DNA of 64,000 nucleotides. It comes from Tahibacter aquaticus (lineage in GTDB: Bacteria > Pseudomonadota > Gammaproteobacteria > Xanthomonadales > Rhodanobacteraceae). Position 1 is the first letter of the stretch. Each line of letters starts with the position of its first letter. The notes beneath the pieces are model-generated. The model saw only the letters and a program-made list of their open reading frames with translations. It was not told the origin of the DNA and did no database searches. The stretch spans positions 366,020-430,019 of the forward strand of contig NZ_SNZH01000003.1 in NCBI RefSeq assembly GCF_004363655.1, written 5' to 3'. Of the stretch, positions 52,950 through 62,446 are shown piece after piece. The position numbers were made by a program, and so were the translations under genes.

Positions 52950-53501
52950 CTACTCAATGTTCGTGCTGATGTCCGCCGCGGTGTCGAATCCGTTGCGTGT
53001 GAAGTTGCGCTGGTAGAGGTCCAGGCCTCCAATCTTTTTAGCCGGGTCAAACCGGTAGGGCGGAACCGAGTTTGCGAGATCGTCCCGAACGCCAGCGATA
53101 AAGATCTCGAAGGAGAGAAGGTCCATGCCGTAGTCTTTCTTGAACGTTCCGTTCAGGGCGACTTTTTCGAAGACATGGGGCCAGCCCTTTTTGAGGCGGG
53201 TCGCCATGCTGGAAAGGATCGCCTTGTCTTGCGCGAACTGCTCCTCCCACGTCAGCGTCGAGGCAGGCACTGCGGCCGTATCAGCCGTGAGCGCATGAAC
53301 AGTTGCCAGAACATGAAGCATGGAAAAGACGCCGCCACTGTTCACGGCGGTGTTGGCTGCAACTAGGTGGCTAGTGGAAGCAGTCATTTCCGTTGACTTT
53401 TTCGTCGAAGCACGGCCGGACTTGCTGCTCGCGGTCTTTTTCGTACGTGCGGCTGGTTTGGCGGTGGATGCAGTATTTTGATGATTTGGCTTGCGCGGCA
53501 T
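52950..53501 (-). CDS. Basic-tailed hypothetical protein
   Basis: This 183-residue protein has a Lys/Ala/Ser-rich N-terminal tail (about 45 residues, histone-H1-like), then a helical domain (WEEQFAQDKAILSSMATRLKKGW; KDYGMDLLSFEIFIAGVRDDL). GGAGTCCATC precedes ATG 53501. It lies 30 bases before the barrel gene on the same strand. Function is unknown. Confidence 0.5.
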   Translation of the reverse strand: MPRKPNHQNTASTAKPAARTKKTASSKSGRASTKKSTEMTASTSHLVAANTAVNSGGVFSMLHVLATVHALTADTAAVPASTLTWEEQFAQDKAILSSMATRLKKGWPHVFEKVALNGTFKKDYGMDLLSFEIFIAGVRDDLANSVPPYRFDPAKKIGGLDLYQRNFTRNGFDTAADISTNIE

Positions 53502-54053
53502 GATGGACTCCATCGGTATGCGGAACGAATTCGCGTGTCGGCTTCGGCAGCCAATCGGTCGGATTTGAAAAGTCTTCCGAAGAAAACAGTGGCGTTGAGC
53601 CGTCACTCCTCTCACCCTCTGACTATTTGCCGATGCATCCTCGTCAGGCTGATCCGCCAAGCTTGTTCAGCAAGGTCAGCGCGCCGGATTCTGGACGAAA
53701 TCGGTTTGCGGCCCGCGCCGCGTTGCTCGAAAGCCTGCAGGCGGGCGGCTAGGTTTTTCGGCGCAAACATGCTTTCGATCGCTCTCAGCGGTCAACACCG
53801 CATCGACGAATTCGCCGGCGAGTTGTTCGTCGTAGCCCGTTTTGGCGCCACGCTGGCCAATGCGGCAGCGCGGCGCCAGCACGAAAAGAGTGGAAACGCG
53901 GTCAAGCGGACCTGCATTGAATGCGGATGTAACTGGATGCCGCGCACGCTGCAGCGCGGCCGAGTGCCCCGGATGGTAGCGGGCGCCCGGCGGCTCGATC
54001 TGAGCCGGCCTGGAGCGAGCAGCGCCTCGTCCAGATGAGCGCTGCTCGCTCGT
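53502..54053. other. Gene-less stretch
   Basis: Open frames here lack ribosome binding sites and read as arginine-rich shadows. Nothing else is supported in about 550 bases. Confidence 0.3.
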
Positions 54054-55379
54054 CTACTTCTCTGCAATTGCGCTAAGACGGATCTTCGCGAATTCCAGCC
54101 CTAGCACGAGGCGCTGCTTGTTCGCGTCGTCCAAGCGTTGGACGGCTACCGGATCAACGTGCTCGTTGCCGATTTGCGCGAGAAACCGTTCGACAGTGTC
54201 CGGACTGGCGCTTACCACGCCACCAAGCAGGATGCGCTCGAGCGTGTCGGCAACGACGCGCTGTTCGCCCATGCGCTTGCCGATACTCTCCCACAGGTAC
54301 GACAGTGCATCCTTATCCTGACTGTTTCCCAGCAGCTGGATTACTCGGGCGCCGTCTTCCCCCGTTTCGCGTATGTATTCGACGACCGACTGGAACACTT
54401 TCTGACGGCCGGCCGCGCCCATGAGCCAGTTGGCGACGTTGATCGCATACTGCTCAACATGCAACCAAGCCGGCGTGAAGCGCAGGCGCACGGCGTTCTC
54501 GTCCGTCCAGTGGTGAAAAGTCGAGTCGACCACGATGTTGCCCCAAGGCGAGTCCGCTGGAGCTTCGTACGCCGACACGACGGGGTACGAGGCGCAGTCG
54601 ATCGGGTTGTTTTCGCTGTTGAAGACGGAGCAAGCCGAGCGCGCAACGATGCGCGGCATCGGTCCTGAACGGTATTCGGCTGCCAATGCAGCCAGCTCAC
54701 TGCCTACCGAAGCAGCGTAATCGTGGAGCTTGCCTTCGTGCGCGTGGTCCGGCAAAAACCGGATCGCCGTCTTCCGGCTGCCCTTGACTGGCAGCTGCAG
54801 CAGTTCATGTGGGGAGCTGTTGGGCTCATGGAGCACCCAGATGGGCTTCGGCAGGGCATCGAAGTCATCTCGGTCCTCGCGTCCGTCTGCGGCGTGTTGC
54901 CCGCGGCTGTACAGATCGCGGTCCGCCGATCGAATGGTCGATTCGATGTTCATCGGGCGTTGCTCTGTCGGCGCCCGCACGCCGCTCCACGTGCGCATGT
55001 TCGCTGCCCTCGGGGGAAGCTCCCCGCACAGACCGGAACCGATCGCTACGTGGTCGCCGGTAGCGAAGACGCCGACCCCCATGTCCATGCGCACCTGGAT
55101 CAGCGCGGATTCCTCTCGCGTGAGTTTTACCGTCGGTTCTTGACCGTCGCACAACGCTGTGCCGAAGAACCAGAGTTCATCGGCGTTACCGATCAGGTCT
55201 TCGTTGATCAAACCGGGGCGGTACACGTGCACATCGACCTGGAAACGGTAGCCGAACCCGCGCCAGTTGCGCACAGTATCGAGCAGCGCGTTGAACGAGT
55301 ACTCACCGTCCGCTGCGTTCGGTTCGATGAACACGACGATGTTGACCGGTGTCAGCCGGTCCTCCGGATAAAAAATCAT
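54054..55379 (-). CDS. Hypothetical protein linked to CHAT locus
   Basis: This 441-residue protein has an N-terminal Rossmann-like part (VNIVVFIEPNAADGEY; ADELWFFGTALCDG; VRMDMGVGVFATGDHVAIGSGLCG), which resembles class-I amidotransferase/ThuA-like folds. A central region with DSTFHHWTDENAVRL and a helical C-terminus (about residues 330-441) follow. No catalytic residues can be assigned. GAGGGGAA precedes ATG 55379. It is the third gene in the same-strand run CHAT - 138 residues - this gene. Confidence 0.5.
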   Translation of the reverse strand: MIFYPEDRLTPVNIVVFIEPNAADGEYSFNALLDTVRNWRGFGYRFQVDVHVYRPGLINEDLIGNADELWFFGTALCDGQEPTVKLTREESALIQVRMDMGVGVFATGDHVAIGSGLCGELPPRAANMRTWSGVRAPTEQRPMNIESTIRSADRDLYSRGQHAADGREDRDDFDALPKPIWVLHEPNSSPHELLQLPVKGSRKTAIRFLPDHAHEGKLHDYAASVGSELAALAAEYRSGPMPRIVARSACSVFNSENNPIDCASYPVVSAYEAPADSPWGNIVVDSTFHHWTDENAVRLRFTPAWLHVEQYAINVANWLMGAAGRQKVFQSVVEYIRETGEDGARVIQLLGNSQDKDALSYLWESIGKRMGEQRVVADTLERILLGGVVSASPDTVERFLAQIGNEHVDPVAVQRLDDANKQRLVLGLEFAKIRLSAIAEK

Positions 55380-55442
55380 GGAAATTCCCCTCAAGGCTGA
55401 AAGCCAAAACCTCAGGTCGATGCGGTAAGCCACGCCGATCCC

Positions 55443-55859
55443 TTAGGGGCGTTTGCCATCCCACTGGCCGGTGCTGCTTTCGGACGCTCCCTTGCGAGTA
55501 GTAAGGCCGGAGATCGTTTCATCGCCGCCGGCGATTTTCAGCTCGGCTCTGATCGTGTAACGGGCTCCGTCCGTGAACGTGCCGGAGACTTCATCGCCGG
55601 CAGCATTGAGATCGAGGTCCCCGCTGAACTCGACCATTCCGCCCCGGATGCACGTGTAACGCGCTCTGCGTGGGTTGACCGGGGGATTCCGCTCCTCGAT
55701 CCTGACCAGATCGTCGACTTGTTCCACGACTCCATCGGGAGTCGGTTCCACGACTCCATCGTCAACCGCGACCGAACTGCTGATCTTCCATTCGCCAAGA
55801 ATGCTCATGGTCTTCTCATCGCTGAATCGCCGCATAAGCGCGGCAATTTCAGAGTGCAT
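55443..55859 (-). CDS. Small beta-rich protein linked to CHAT locus
   Basis: This 138-residue protein (MHSEIAALMRRFSDEK) has beta-strand character (SILGEWKISSSVAVDDG; SGDLDLNAAGDEVSGTF; YTIRAELKIAGGDE), like a small lipocalin or immunoglobulin-type fold. It starts 17 bases after the CHAT stop and is presumably cotranscribed. MSILGEW is a later possible start. No family was recognised. Confidence 0.5.
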   Translation of the reverse strand: MHSEIAALMRRFSDEKTMSILGEWKISSSVAVDDGVVEPTPDGVVEQVDDLVRIEERNPPVNPRRARYTCIRGGMVEFSGDLDLNAAGDEVSGTFTDGARYTIRAELKIAGGDETISGLTTRKGASESSTGQWDGKRP

Positions 55860-55876
55860 GGGCAATGGGCTTCCTC

Positions 55877-58800
55877 TCACCCCCCTGTGCGAAGGACGGA
55901 ATACCCTGCCCAATTGCGCATGTGGCGCGTTCCACCGCTGCGCAATGCCTCGCGCTGCGCTCGCGCAACGGCCTCGCCAAGATCGACCGGGGACCTGTCG
56001 AGTTCCGAATACACCTGCTCGGCGAAGCGCGCCGCTCGGCTGTCGTCGATAGGCCACGACGCAGCGATCACGGCGCTAGCGCCCACCTGCAGGAAGAGGC
56101 TGGCCAGCGACGTAGGCGGCTGCGTTTCGAACAGCCGTCCCGATAATCCTTCGCAGACGTTGACGAACACCACCGTGGGCGGACGATCGCCGAACTGCAA
56201 CGAGTGGCCGGTCACGAACGTGAAACTGCCGGGCACCGACGCAGGCAACGCGAGTGCGGCCGCGTAAGGATGCATGCCGCTGGCAATACCATGTCCGGCC
56301 ACGTGCAGCATCCATTGCGCAGTGCTTGAAGGCGACGCCACCGCGCGGGGATCTCCACTGAAAACGCGACGGCCGCCGAGCACGCGTTTCATCGATCGCA
56401 TTTCCACCGACACGGCCGGCAAGTCGGCCAGAACGATGCCAGAGCGGAAGATGGGATCTCCTCCTTGCTGTGCAACTTCGAACCTGCCACCGGCCTCACT
56501 CCCCCAGACCACCACCGGGAACTCCGGAGCCAGACCGGCCGGCAGTAACTGCGAGGGGAGCGACGGGGGCCTGCTCAGCAGCTCGATGCTGCTGTGCTCA
56601 ACCCAGAGTTCGCCGTCGGGTTTGCGCAGCGCCGCAAACGGGATCAGGTAGGACGGCCCGTCCGGCACGATCAGCACGCGCCGGCTGTGCCCCACGGCTA
56701 TAAGCAGCGGGGCCAGAACCGTCGACAGCTGTTCGAACGACGATCGGTCCTGCCGGCTCACGACGTCCTTGATCGGTGCAATCAGTTCAGCCCGTCCCGG
56801 CAGCGTGACCCAGCGCGTCGCCGTCGCTGTGCTCACCCAGGCGCCACTCGCTCGCGCGCCAAGGCTCAGGCCCACGACCACATCGTCGGGCCCCAGTGAC
56901 GCCCTTATCTCGGCCAGTCCAAGCGCTGGACGCGCCGATTCGGCACCGTGTGCCCGCCGCGCATCGAGCTGCGACTCGATCACCTCAACGCGCTGGGCGA
57001 TGCCCGTCAGCACATCAGGCGGTGTTGTTCTTGCTACCGAGCTGCCCGTGTTCTGCTTGCCCGACAGCTGCATGACCTTGGCGCGTAGCTCGTCGAGCAG
57101 TTCAACTTCGCCCGCAGCGACCGGGGCCTTCGCCGTTGCATCCGGGGCGCGGGCGTACTTCCATTTGAGCGTCCAGGCCTGTTGCAGGGCTGCATCCCTG
57201 ACCACATCGCGGCCAAGGAGAATCTCCATGGCCTCGTCCAGCAGCTCGATGCGGCGGTCGTAAAGGTTGGCCGCAAGCACAGGACTGCTGGGTACACGCT
57301 CTCCGCGCTGCAGTTCGCCGAGCGCGCGTTCGATTTCAGTCAATGCCGCGTCGTCGTCGCCGGCGCGGCGTGCGATGCGTGCCAGGAGCAGGCGTGCGGC
57401 CGACAAACCGTCAATCTCGCGCGTCTGGCTGCGCCATTCGATGGCTTGCTGCGCGTAATGGCGGGCCTGCACCAGATCACCCGTTCGCAGCGCCACGCGG
57501 CCTCGAAGCGTCGCTACGCGCGCCTGGTACGAGCGTCCGGCGTTGATCTTGAGCTGCGCTTCGCACGCAGCAAGTGCGGCATCGCGACCGGCGGTGTCGC
57601 CGAGCGCATCAAGACGTTCGGCCAGCAGCATCCACTCCTGTCCTGCCACGCCGTTGCGTCCGATCTCGACGTAGTACTCGGCGACTTCCCGGTGCGCCGC
57701 CGCCGCGGCTCGGTCATCGGTTTCGATCAGTGCCAGGGCCGATCGCGCGCGCGCTATGGCACCGCGATCTCCGCTCTCTTGGGCAACTCGGACTGCCTGT
57801 TCGAGGTATTCGCGCGCTCGTGCCGGCTCGCGCAGTTCGCTGTAGATCAGTCCGCGTAAATTGAGCACATAAACCGTGCGCAGGCGGTCGCCCAGCGCCT
57901 CGAAGATCTGCTGCGCTTCGAGGCTGTGTTCCAGCGCATCGGGCCAGGCACCGATCTTCGATTCGTAGTTGGCGAGATTGAGCAGTACCAGCCCCACGTT
58001 GCTGCGGTCCTTGCTGCCCCGGCGCAGTTCCAGAGCTGCGCGGTAGTTCTTGAGCGCCAGGTTCGGTTCACCCAGCGTATCGGCCGCCGCCGCTAGATTC
58101 AGCATGGGCGCTGCTACATGGTTGGGCGCATACGTCCTGAATTCCGGAATCACCGCGATATAACAATCCCGAGCTGCAGCCAGCTTGCCGTAGCTGTGCA
58201 GGACCAGGCAGCGGTTGTTCTTGGCCGAAACCCATTCGTAAGGGTCTTTGCGATCGCGGCCGTAGCGCACGGCGTCGGCGAAGGCCCGATCGGCTTCGTC
58301 GAGGCGATCGAGCTCGCGCAACGATAGGCCCTTGCCGTTGTTCGCACGGGTCAGCCATTCGGTGTGGCTCTGCGGATCGAGGCCGCGCATGAGCGTGTCG
58401 TAGGCTGCAAGCGCTTCCTCGTGCTTGTCCATTCGACGTAACAACACGGCGTTCCCGAACTGCAGAAAGCGCAGCTCTTCGGTGCTGCCGCGCGCCGCAA
58501 CGACGCGCTCAACTTCGCGCAGCTTCGCGAGTGCACGCGCCAAGCTTGCCGCGTCGTCTGCACCGCTGTCGTAGTACGCCTGAGCCCACTGTTCCCAGAT
58601 CACCCGAGGCCAACGTTTACCTTCGTCGCTTTCGAGCGCGAACGCGCGCGCGCGATAGTCCAGCGTCGGCGCACCCAAACTGCGTGCGCGCACCGTCAGC
58701 AGGCAGCGCTCTGCGACGACCACGATTTCTGAAGACCACGGTCCTGAGGGCGAGTTGCGATCGTGCGCGTCCTTGTCGCAGCGCACAACAACGTCGATGC

Positions 58801-59038
58801 CCCGCTGCTCGACCACGACCACCAACGGTCCGGCCGCTGCATCGATGAGGAGTCGGTCTTCACTGTCGCCTGGCACGCTACGCGCAACGCGACTGCCGGC
58901 GCTCAGTACGGGGTGTTCGGCTGCCTCGGCGAACGTCGTCAGCACCGGCATTATAGTAAACACCAGCAACGCCAACGCCATTGCAGCGCGCGCCAGCGGC
59001 GACGCCTCAGGGCACGCCTCGCTTCTGCTTATCGCCAT
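55877..59038 (-). CDS. Exported TPR-CHAT protein (caspase-like protease family)
   Basis: This 1053-residue protein has a signal peptide or N-terminal helix (AAMALALLVFTIMPVLTTFA). Many tetratricopeptide-type helices follow (about residues 130-640, for example NLANYESKIGAWPDALEHSLEAQQIFEALGD and LNLRGLIYSELREPARAREYLEQAV). The C-terminal CHAT protease has His near 916 (HVAGHGI) and Cys near 962 (FVNVCEGLS). Both catalytic residues are present. CHAT proteins are caspase relatives, some of which act in defence or regulated proteolysis. ATG 59038 follows GAGGGGGC. Confidence 0.85.
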   Translation of the reverse strand: MAISRSEACPEASPLARAAMALALLVFTIMPVLTTFAEAAEHPVLSAGSRVARSVPGDSEDRLLIDAAAGPLVVVVEQRGIDVVVRCDKDAHDRNSPSGPWSSEIVVVAERCLLTVRARSLGAPTLDYRARAFALESDEGKRWPRVIWEQWAQAYYDSGADDAASLARALAKLREVERVVAARGSTEELRFLQFGNAVLLRRMDKHEEALAAYDTLMRGLDPQSHTEWLTRANNGKGLSLRELDRLDEADRAFADAVRYGRDRKDPYEWVSAKNNRCLVLHSYGKLAAARDCYIAVIPEFRTYAPNHVAAPMLNLAAAADTLGEPNLALKNYRAALELRRGSKDRSNVGLVLLNLANYESKIGAWPDALEHSLEAQQIFEALGDRLRTVYVLNLRGLIYSELREPARAREYLEQAVRVAQESGDRGAIARARSALALIETDDRAAAAAHREVAEYYVEIGRNGVAGQEWMLLAERLDALGDTAGRDAALAACEAQLKINAGRSYQARVATLRGRVALRTGDLVQARHYAQQAIEWRSQTREIDGLSAARLLLARIARRAGDDDAALTEIERALGELQRGERVPSSPVLAANLYDRRIELLDEAMEILLGRDVVRDAALQQAWTLKWKYARAPDATAKAPVAAGEVELLDELRAKVMQLSGKQNTGSSVARTTPPDVLTGIAQRVEVIESQLDARRAHGAESARPALGLAEIRASLGPDDVVVGLSLGARASGAWVSTATATRWVTLPGRAELIAPIKDVVSRQDRSSFEQLSTVLAPLLIAVGHSRRVLIVPDGPSYLIPFAALRKPDGELWVEHSSIELLSRPPSLPSQLLPAGLAPEFPVVVWGSEAGGRFEVAQQGGDPIFRSGIVLADLPAVSVEMRSMKRVLGGRRVFSGDPRAVASPSSTAQWMLHVAGHGIASGMHPYAAALALPASVPGSFTFVTGHSLQFGDRPPTVVFVNVCEGLSGRLFETQPPTSLASLFLQVGASAVIAASWPIDDSRAARFAEQVYSELDRSPVDLGEAVARAQREALRSGGTRHMRNWAGYSVLRTGG

Positions 59039-59309
59039 CGACGCCCCCTCGGACAGCCAGTCAGTCTGGACTGGCACGGACTGGTGTACTTTGGCACAAG
59101 AAGATCGGGTGTCGTAGACGATCGTTCCTAAAGCGTACGCGGCCTACCGTCCGGCTTTGTCTGCAGAGCACCCGAACGCCGCGGGCTCCTCGATCTGTAG
59201 TCGGCGACGGGCTACTGAACGTCGTCGTCCATTTAAGTATGCTTTGTGCGCTCGGTTGCGGTCTGGGGTTCTGGCGGAAGGCGTGTGCTAGAATCTTGGC
59301 AGCCAGTCG
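59039..59309 (-). promoter_or_regulatory. Leader between anti-sigma and CHAT genes
   Basis: About 270 bases separate the anti-sigma stop from the CHAT start. No gene is seen. This may contain a promoter read by the sigma factor upstream, but I could not fix -35/-10 boxes. Confidence 0.3.
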
Positions 59310-59954
59310 CTAGTGCACGAGTTCGACGGTGTAGCTAGCACGCACCTGTCCGTCGCACGCGACGCTGACCTCCAAATTGCCCGGTGCGAGACGGGTAGCC
59401 GGCACGCTGAAGTTGGCGAAGCCGTAGTCGTCCGGAGACGCTAGCGCTTCCAGCACGATACCGGACTGGGAGACACGTACCAGCGAGATACAGCTGGACT
59501 CGGTCGTCACGGGCACGCTGAGCACGATCTGCCCTTCGACCGGAACACGCAGCTTTCTAACCTCACGATCGCTGCCACGTATACGATCAACGGAAAATAG
59601 GGTGGTCGGAACCAGTCCTGTCGATTGCGGTACCCACAGTCGACCAAGACCCATGCCCACGGCCAAGAGCACGCTGGCCGCAGCGAGCAGAGGAAACCAA
59701 TGCGGTCTGCGCGTGCGTCCGAGTTTGGGCGACGGAGCCGCCGTATCGACTGGCGTCGTGAATACGGCGGAACCCTGCGCTGGCAACGCGGCGTCTGAGG
59801 ATCCGAGAGCCATCCGTAAGGCCGTATCGGCGTCGACCAACTCGGCCAGCTCCGGGCGTTCGATCATCAGGACTTCGAACGCCTCGGTGGCGGCCTCGTC
59901 CATCTCACCGTCCAGGTAGGTGCGCAGGAGGTGATTGTCGAGCGCAGAAATCAT
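59310..59954 (-). CDS. Anti-sigma factor-like membrane protein
   Basis: This 214-residue protein has an N-terminal helical domain (MISALDNHLLRTYLDGEMDEAATEAFEVLM, style of an anti-sigma domain), one membrane helix (WFPLLAAASVLLAVGMGLG), and a periplasmic beta domain with a single Cys pair (SSCISLV; VACDGQ). No zinc-binding HxxxCxxC was seen. It overlaps the sigma gene by four bases, as usual for such pairs. It would hold the sigma factor at the membrane. Confidence 0.75.
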   Translation of the reverse strand: MISALDNHLLRTYLDGEMDEAATEAFEVLMIERPELAELVDADTALRMALGSSDAALPAQGSAVFTTPVDTAAPSPKLGRTRRPHWFPLLAAASVLLAVGMGLGRLWVPQSTGLVPTTLFSVDRIRGSDREVRKLRVPVEGQIVLSVPVTTESSCISLVRVSQSGIVLEALASPDDYGFANFSVPATRLAPGNLEVSVACDGQVRASYTVELVH

Positions 59955-60574
59955 TCGGACCTCGATCTGCCGTTGAATGGGAGAGTAGGCGATGCCGTTT
60001 CTCTCATCTTGCTGCGGTTTTCCAGCATTTTCTCTCGAAGTCGGTCACGCATTCTCGTTCGGGCGCGAAAAATTACTTTGTCAAAGTGCTCGGCCGTCAG
60101 TTGCAGCCGCTGCATGAGGTCGATCTTGTCGACGCCATCAATGTAGAAGCCCGTCAGTAGGTCCCGGTCGCGCTGGGCCGGTAGTTCGGCGAGCACTTCG
60201 TGCGCTATCCGACGCAATTCGTCCTCTTCACAGAGTTCCAAAGGTGTGCGCGGTCGTTCCACCCCAACCGAATCCTGCTCGGGCAGGGTATCGAGGGGGA
60301 TCGGCTGTACCTTGCGGTTGGCGGCGTAGACCATGTGGCGTGCGCATTGATGCATGTACGCAGCGAGTGCCGCGGGCTGACGTAGACGGCCTTCACGGAT
60401 AGCCAGCATCACTGCGATCAGCACGTCTTGGGTTAGATCGTTGGTGAGTGTGGGATCGTGCGTCATGCGCAGGATCAGCGCGCGGACGCCAGGCAAGCGC
60501 GCCACCGCGTCGGATTCCGAGATCTCAACCGCAGATGCGTGGGTTTCCTCCCTGCCGTCAGCGCCACCTTCCAT
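59951..60574 (-). CDS. ECF-type RNA polymerase sigma factor
   Basis: This protein of about 207 residues has sigma region 2 (LTQDVLIAVMLAIREGRLRQPAALAAYMHQCARHMVYAAN) and a region 4-like HTH at the end (YIDGVDKIDLMQRLQLTAEHFDKVIFRARTRMRDRL). The start is uncertain: ATG 60574 (MEGGADG) or the upstream ATG 60649. Coupling to an anti-sigma gene and the CHAT gene next in line suggest it controls this locus. Confidence 0.8.
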   Translation of the reverse strand: MEGGADGREETHASAVEISESDAVARLPGVRALILRMTHDPTLTNDLTQDVLIAVMLAIREGRLRQPAALAAYMHQCARHMVYAANRKVQPIPLDTLPEQDSVGVERPRTPLELCEEDELRRIAHEVLAELPAQRDRDLLTGFYIDGVDKIDLMQRLQLTAEHFDKVIFRARTRMRDRLREKMLENRSKMRETASPTLPFNGRSRSE

Positions 60575-61361
60575 TTGACTACCCCTGGCGAACCCGCGTC
60601 GCGCACAGGTTTCTTGATTGAAACGGTCTAGAAAACGCGCTAGGTGCATCGTACAGGGTGCGTTTTGCTGTCTCGCCGCACGTGCTTTCTATAATATCAA
60701 GCATAACGAAAAATTAAGAATAGTTCACGTTGAAATATGCTGCATTGCAGCGCAGTGTCGCCTGTGGGATGCGCGGCTGGCCCGTCCATAGGTGATGTCG
60801 CAGGCAGTCACCACTTTGCCGCAGTAGCACCCGGTACCGACTTAGCCGTGAATCACGCACGGAAACAATTTGGAAGGCAGCCGTCTTGAGTCGGATCTGA
60901 GGTTCGTCGGAGCGTCCCGGTCGCCGAGAAAATTGGAAGGCCAAGTCGGTTGCGGCCGGAAAGCCGACGCTCTCGCACAACGTGAGCGGACGAACTACGC
61001 GTTGGGTTTGCTCGAGGGCGACATGCAACTGTTGCGCGAGCGCGCTGCACGCAATCGATCGTCGGGGCTTCGGCAAATCGCCGGCATCCGTTTGCAGGAT
61101 CTTCACGCCGCTTGGGTCGACGTCGACGTCTACGCGACGCTGACCCCGTCCAAGAGGCCACCTGTAGAGCGCGCGTGGCGCATACTTCGCGACACGCAAG
61201 CAGCATCGCTAATTCCATCAGCCAGGCAGCCCTCGCAGAAAACACAGGACAGCAGCGGCCCAACAAGATCTCGTACGGTAAATCGCTAAGCTCCCCGTTT
61301 GATCGTCATTGAGCTGCGTCGATCGTGTTCCTGCGGCCGCGCCGCCGCCGGATAGGGTTCC
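60575..61361. other. Gene-less stretch, promoter region of sigma operon
   Basis: The AT-rich patch at 60690-60730 is the likely promoter area for the sigma operon. Frames on both strands (for example 60714-61199) do not look like real proteins. Nothing else is supported. Confidence 0.3.
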
Positions 61362-61763
61362 TCAGTCCTCGAAATCATCCCGAAAGATCAGATCGTCGAG
61401 CAGCCATTGGGTGATGGGCTGTGGAACCGCCAACGACGCGGTCATGCTGCCGTTGCCCAGCCGGCCATAGTCGTTGTTGCCCCAGCAGATGCCCTCGCCG
61501 CCAGCGAGTACCGCGCAGCTGCTGTCGCCACCCAGGGCGAGGCTCCGAATGGTTCCGCTGACATTGCTGGCGAGGACTGGTTGAAGGCGTGTGACCGTGG
61601 CACCGTCGCCGATCTGCGAGCTGCCGTTGAAGCCCCAGCAGAAGAATTTTTGCGTATTGCGCAGCGCGCAGTTGTGGGCCCTACCTCCGGCTAACTGGGT
61701 CACGCCGCTGCTGACGATCCGTTCCGCTAAGATGTCGAGCATCACAAGCAACGCCTGCTCCAC
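61362..61763 (-). pseudogene. RCC1-repeat protein remnant with C-terminal tail
   Basis: The 133 residues carry two RCC1-type repeats (GGRAHNCAL..FFCWGFNGSSQIGDG and GGDSSCAVLAGGEGICWGNNDYGRLGNG) and end in DLIFRDDFED. Family members have about seven repeats and a signal peptide; both are missing, so this is a 5'-truncated copy. It might still be expressed from ATG 61763. Confidence 0.6.
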
Positions 61764-62446
61764 AACCTCACTGTAACGATCGCGCTCGACCTCTCAGCGA
61801 GGGCGGCGGGTCGGCGTCGATCACCGCGAACGCCGAGCTCCAAAAGGCTGTGATGACGGACAGTCTGAGGAACCGCGGCGCTCCTTGGATGCAGCCTAAG
61901 ATCGGGTCGGCAAGAGCTGACTCTCCCTTCGGAGGAGTACCTCTTGGCAAGCGGCGCCCCTGGTGGCGTGAAGGAAACCCCGGCTTGTGCCCGGTTGCAT
62001 GTTTCGGGACGTCGTGATCAGCCAGTGCGAAATGATCTGATCAGCACATTGGCAAGCGTTGATCACGGGTGTTCGGCGACATGCGCAGCCTGGGGCCAGG
62101 ACCACCCGGCGGTATCGACCGCCCCGGCCAACGAATTCGGTGACGTGCATAAGGTGTTCGGCGCGGTGAACAGCCACGCCGTTGACGTGCACACTCGCTT
62201 CAGCCATAGAATGGTTCGTTCTTCCATCGCAGCGGTGCGAAAGTTCGGACGCCTACGGCTACGCGTCAAAGCCCAGCCCGCATTTGAATGCGTCCGTCTG
62301 CATCAAAGCGTTTGGTTGCGTGGCGAGAAGAATTAAAGCGACTGGAGCGATCTCGCGAGCTCAACTGTGTCACGGGCATAGAATCGACGAAGTGGGGTTT
62401 TTGAATGCTCATACGCCTGCCAGCTGGTCAACCTGGAAATGCATCT
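61764..62446. other. Gene-less stretch
   Basis: About 680 bases with no supported gene; short frames lack signals. It separates the RCC1 remnant from the NHL-repeat gene on the other strand. Confidence 0.3.

Noticed and set aside
60714-61199. Minus-strand 161-residue frame as a gene upstream of the sigma factor
   Set aside because: No ribosome binding site, no protein-like pattern, and competing frames of equal length on both strands.
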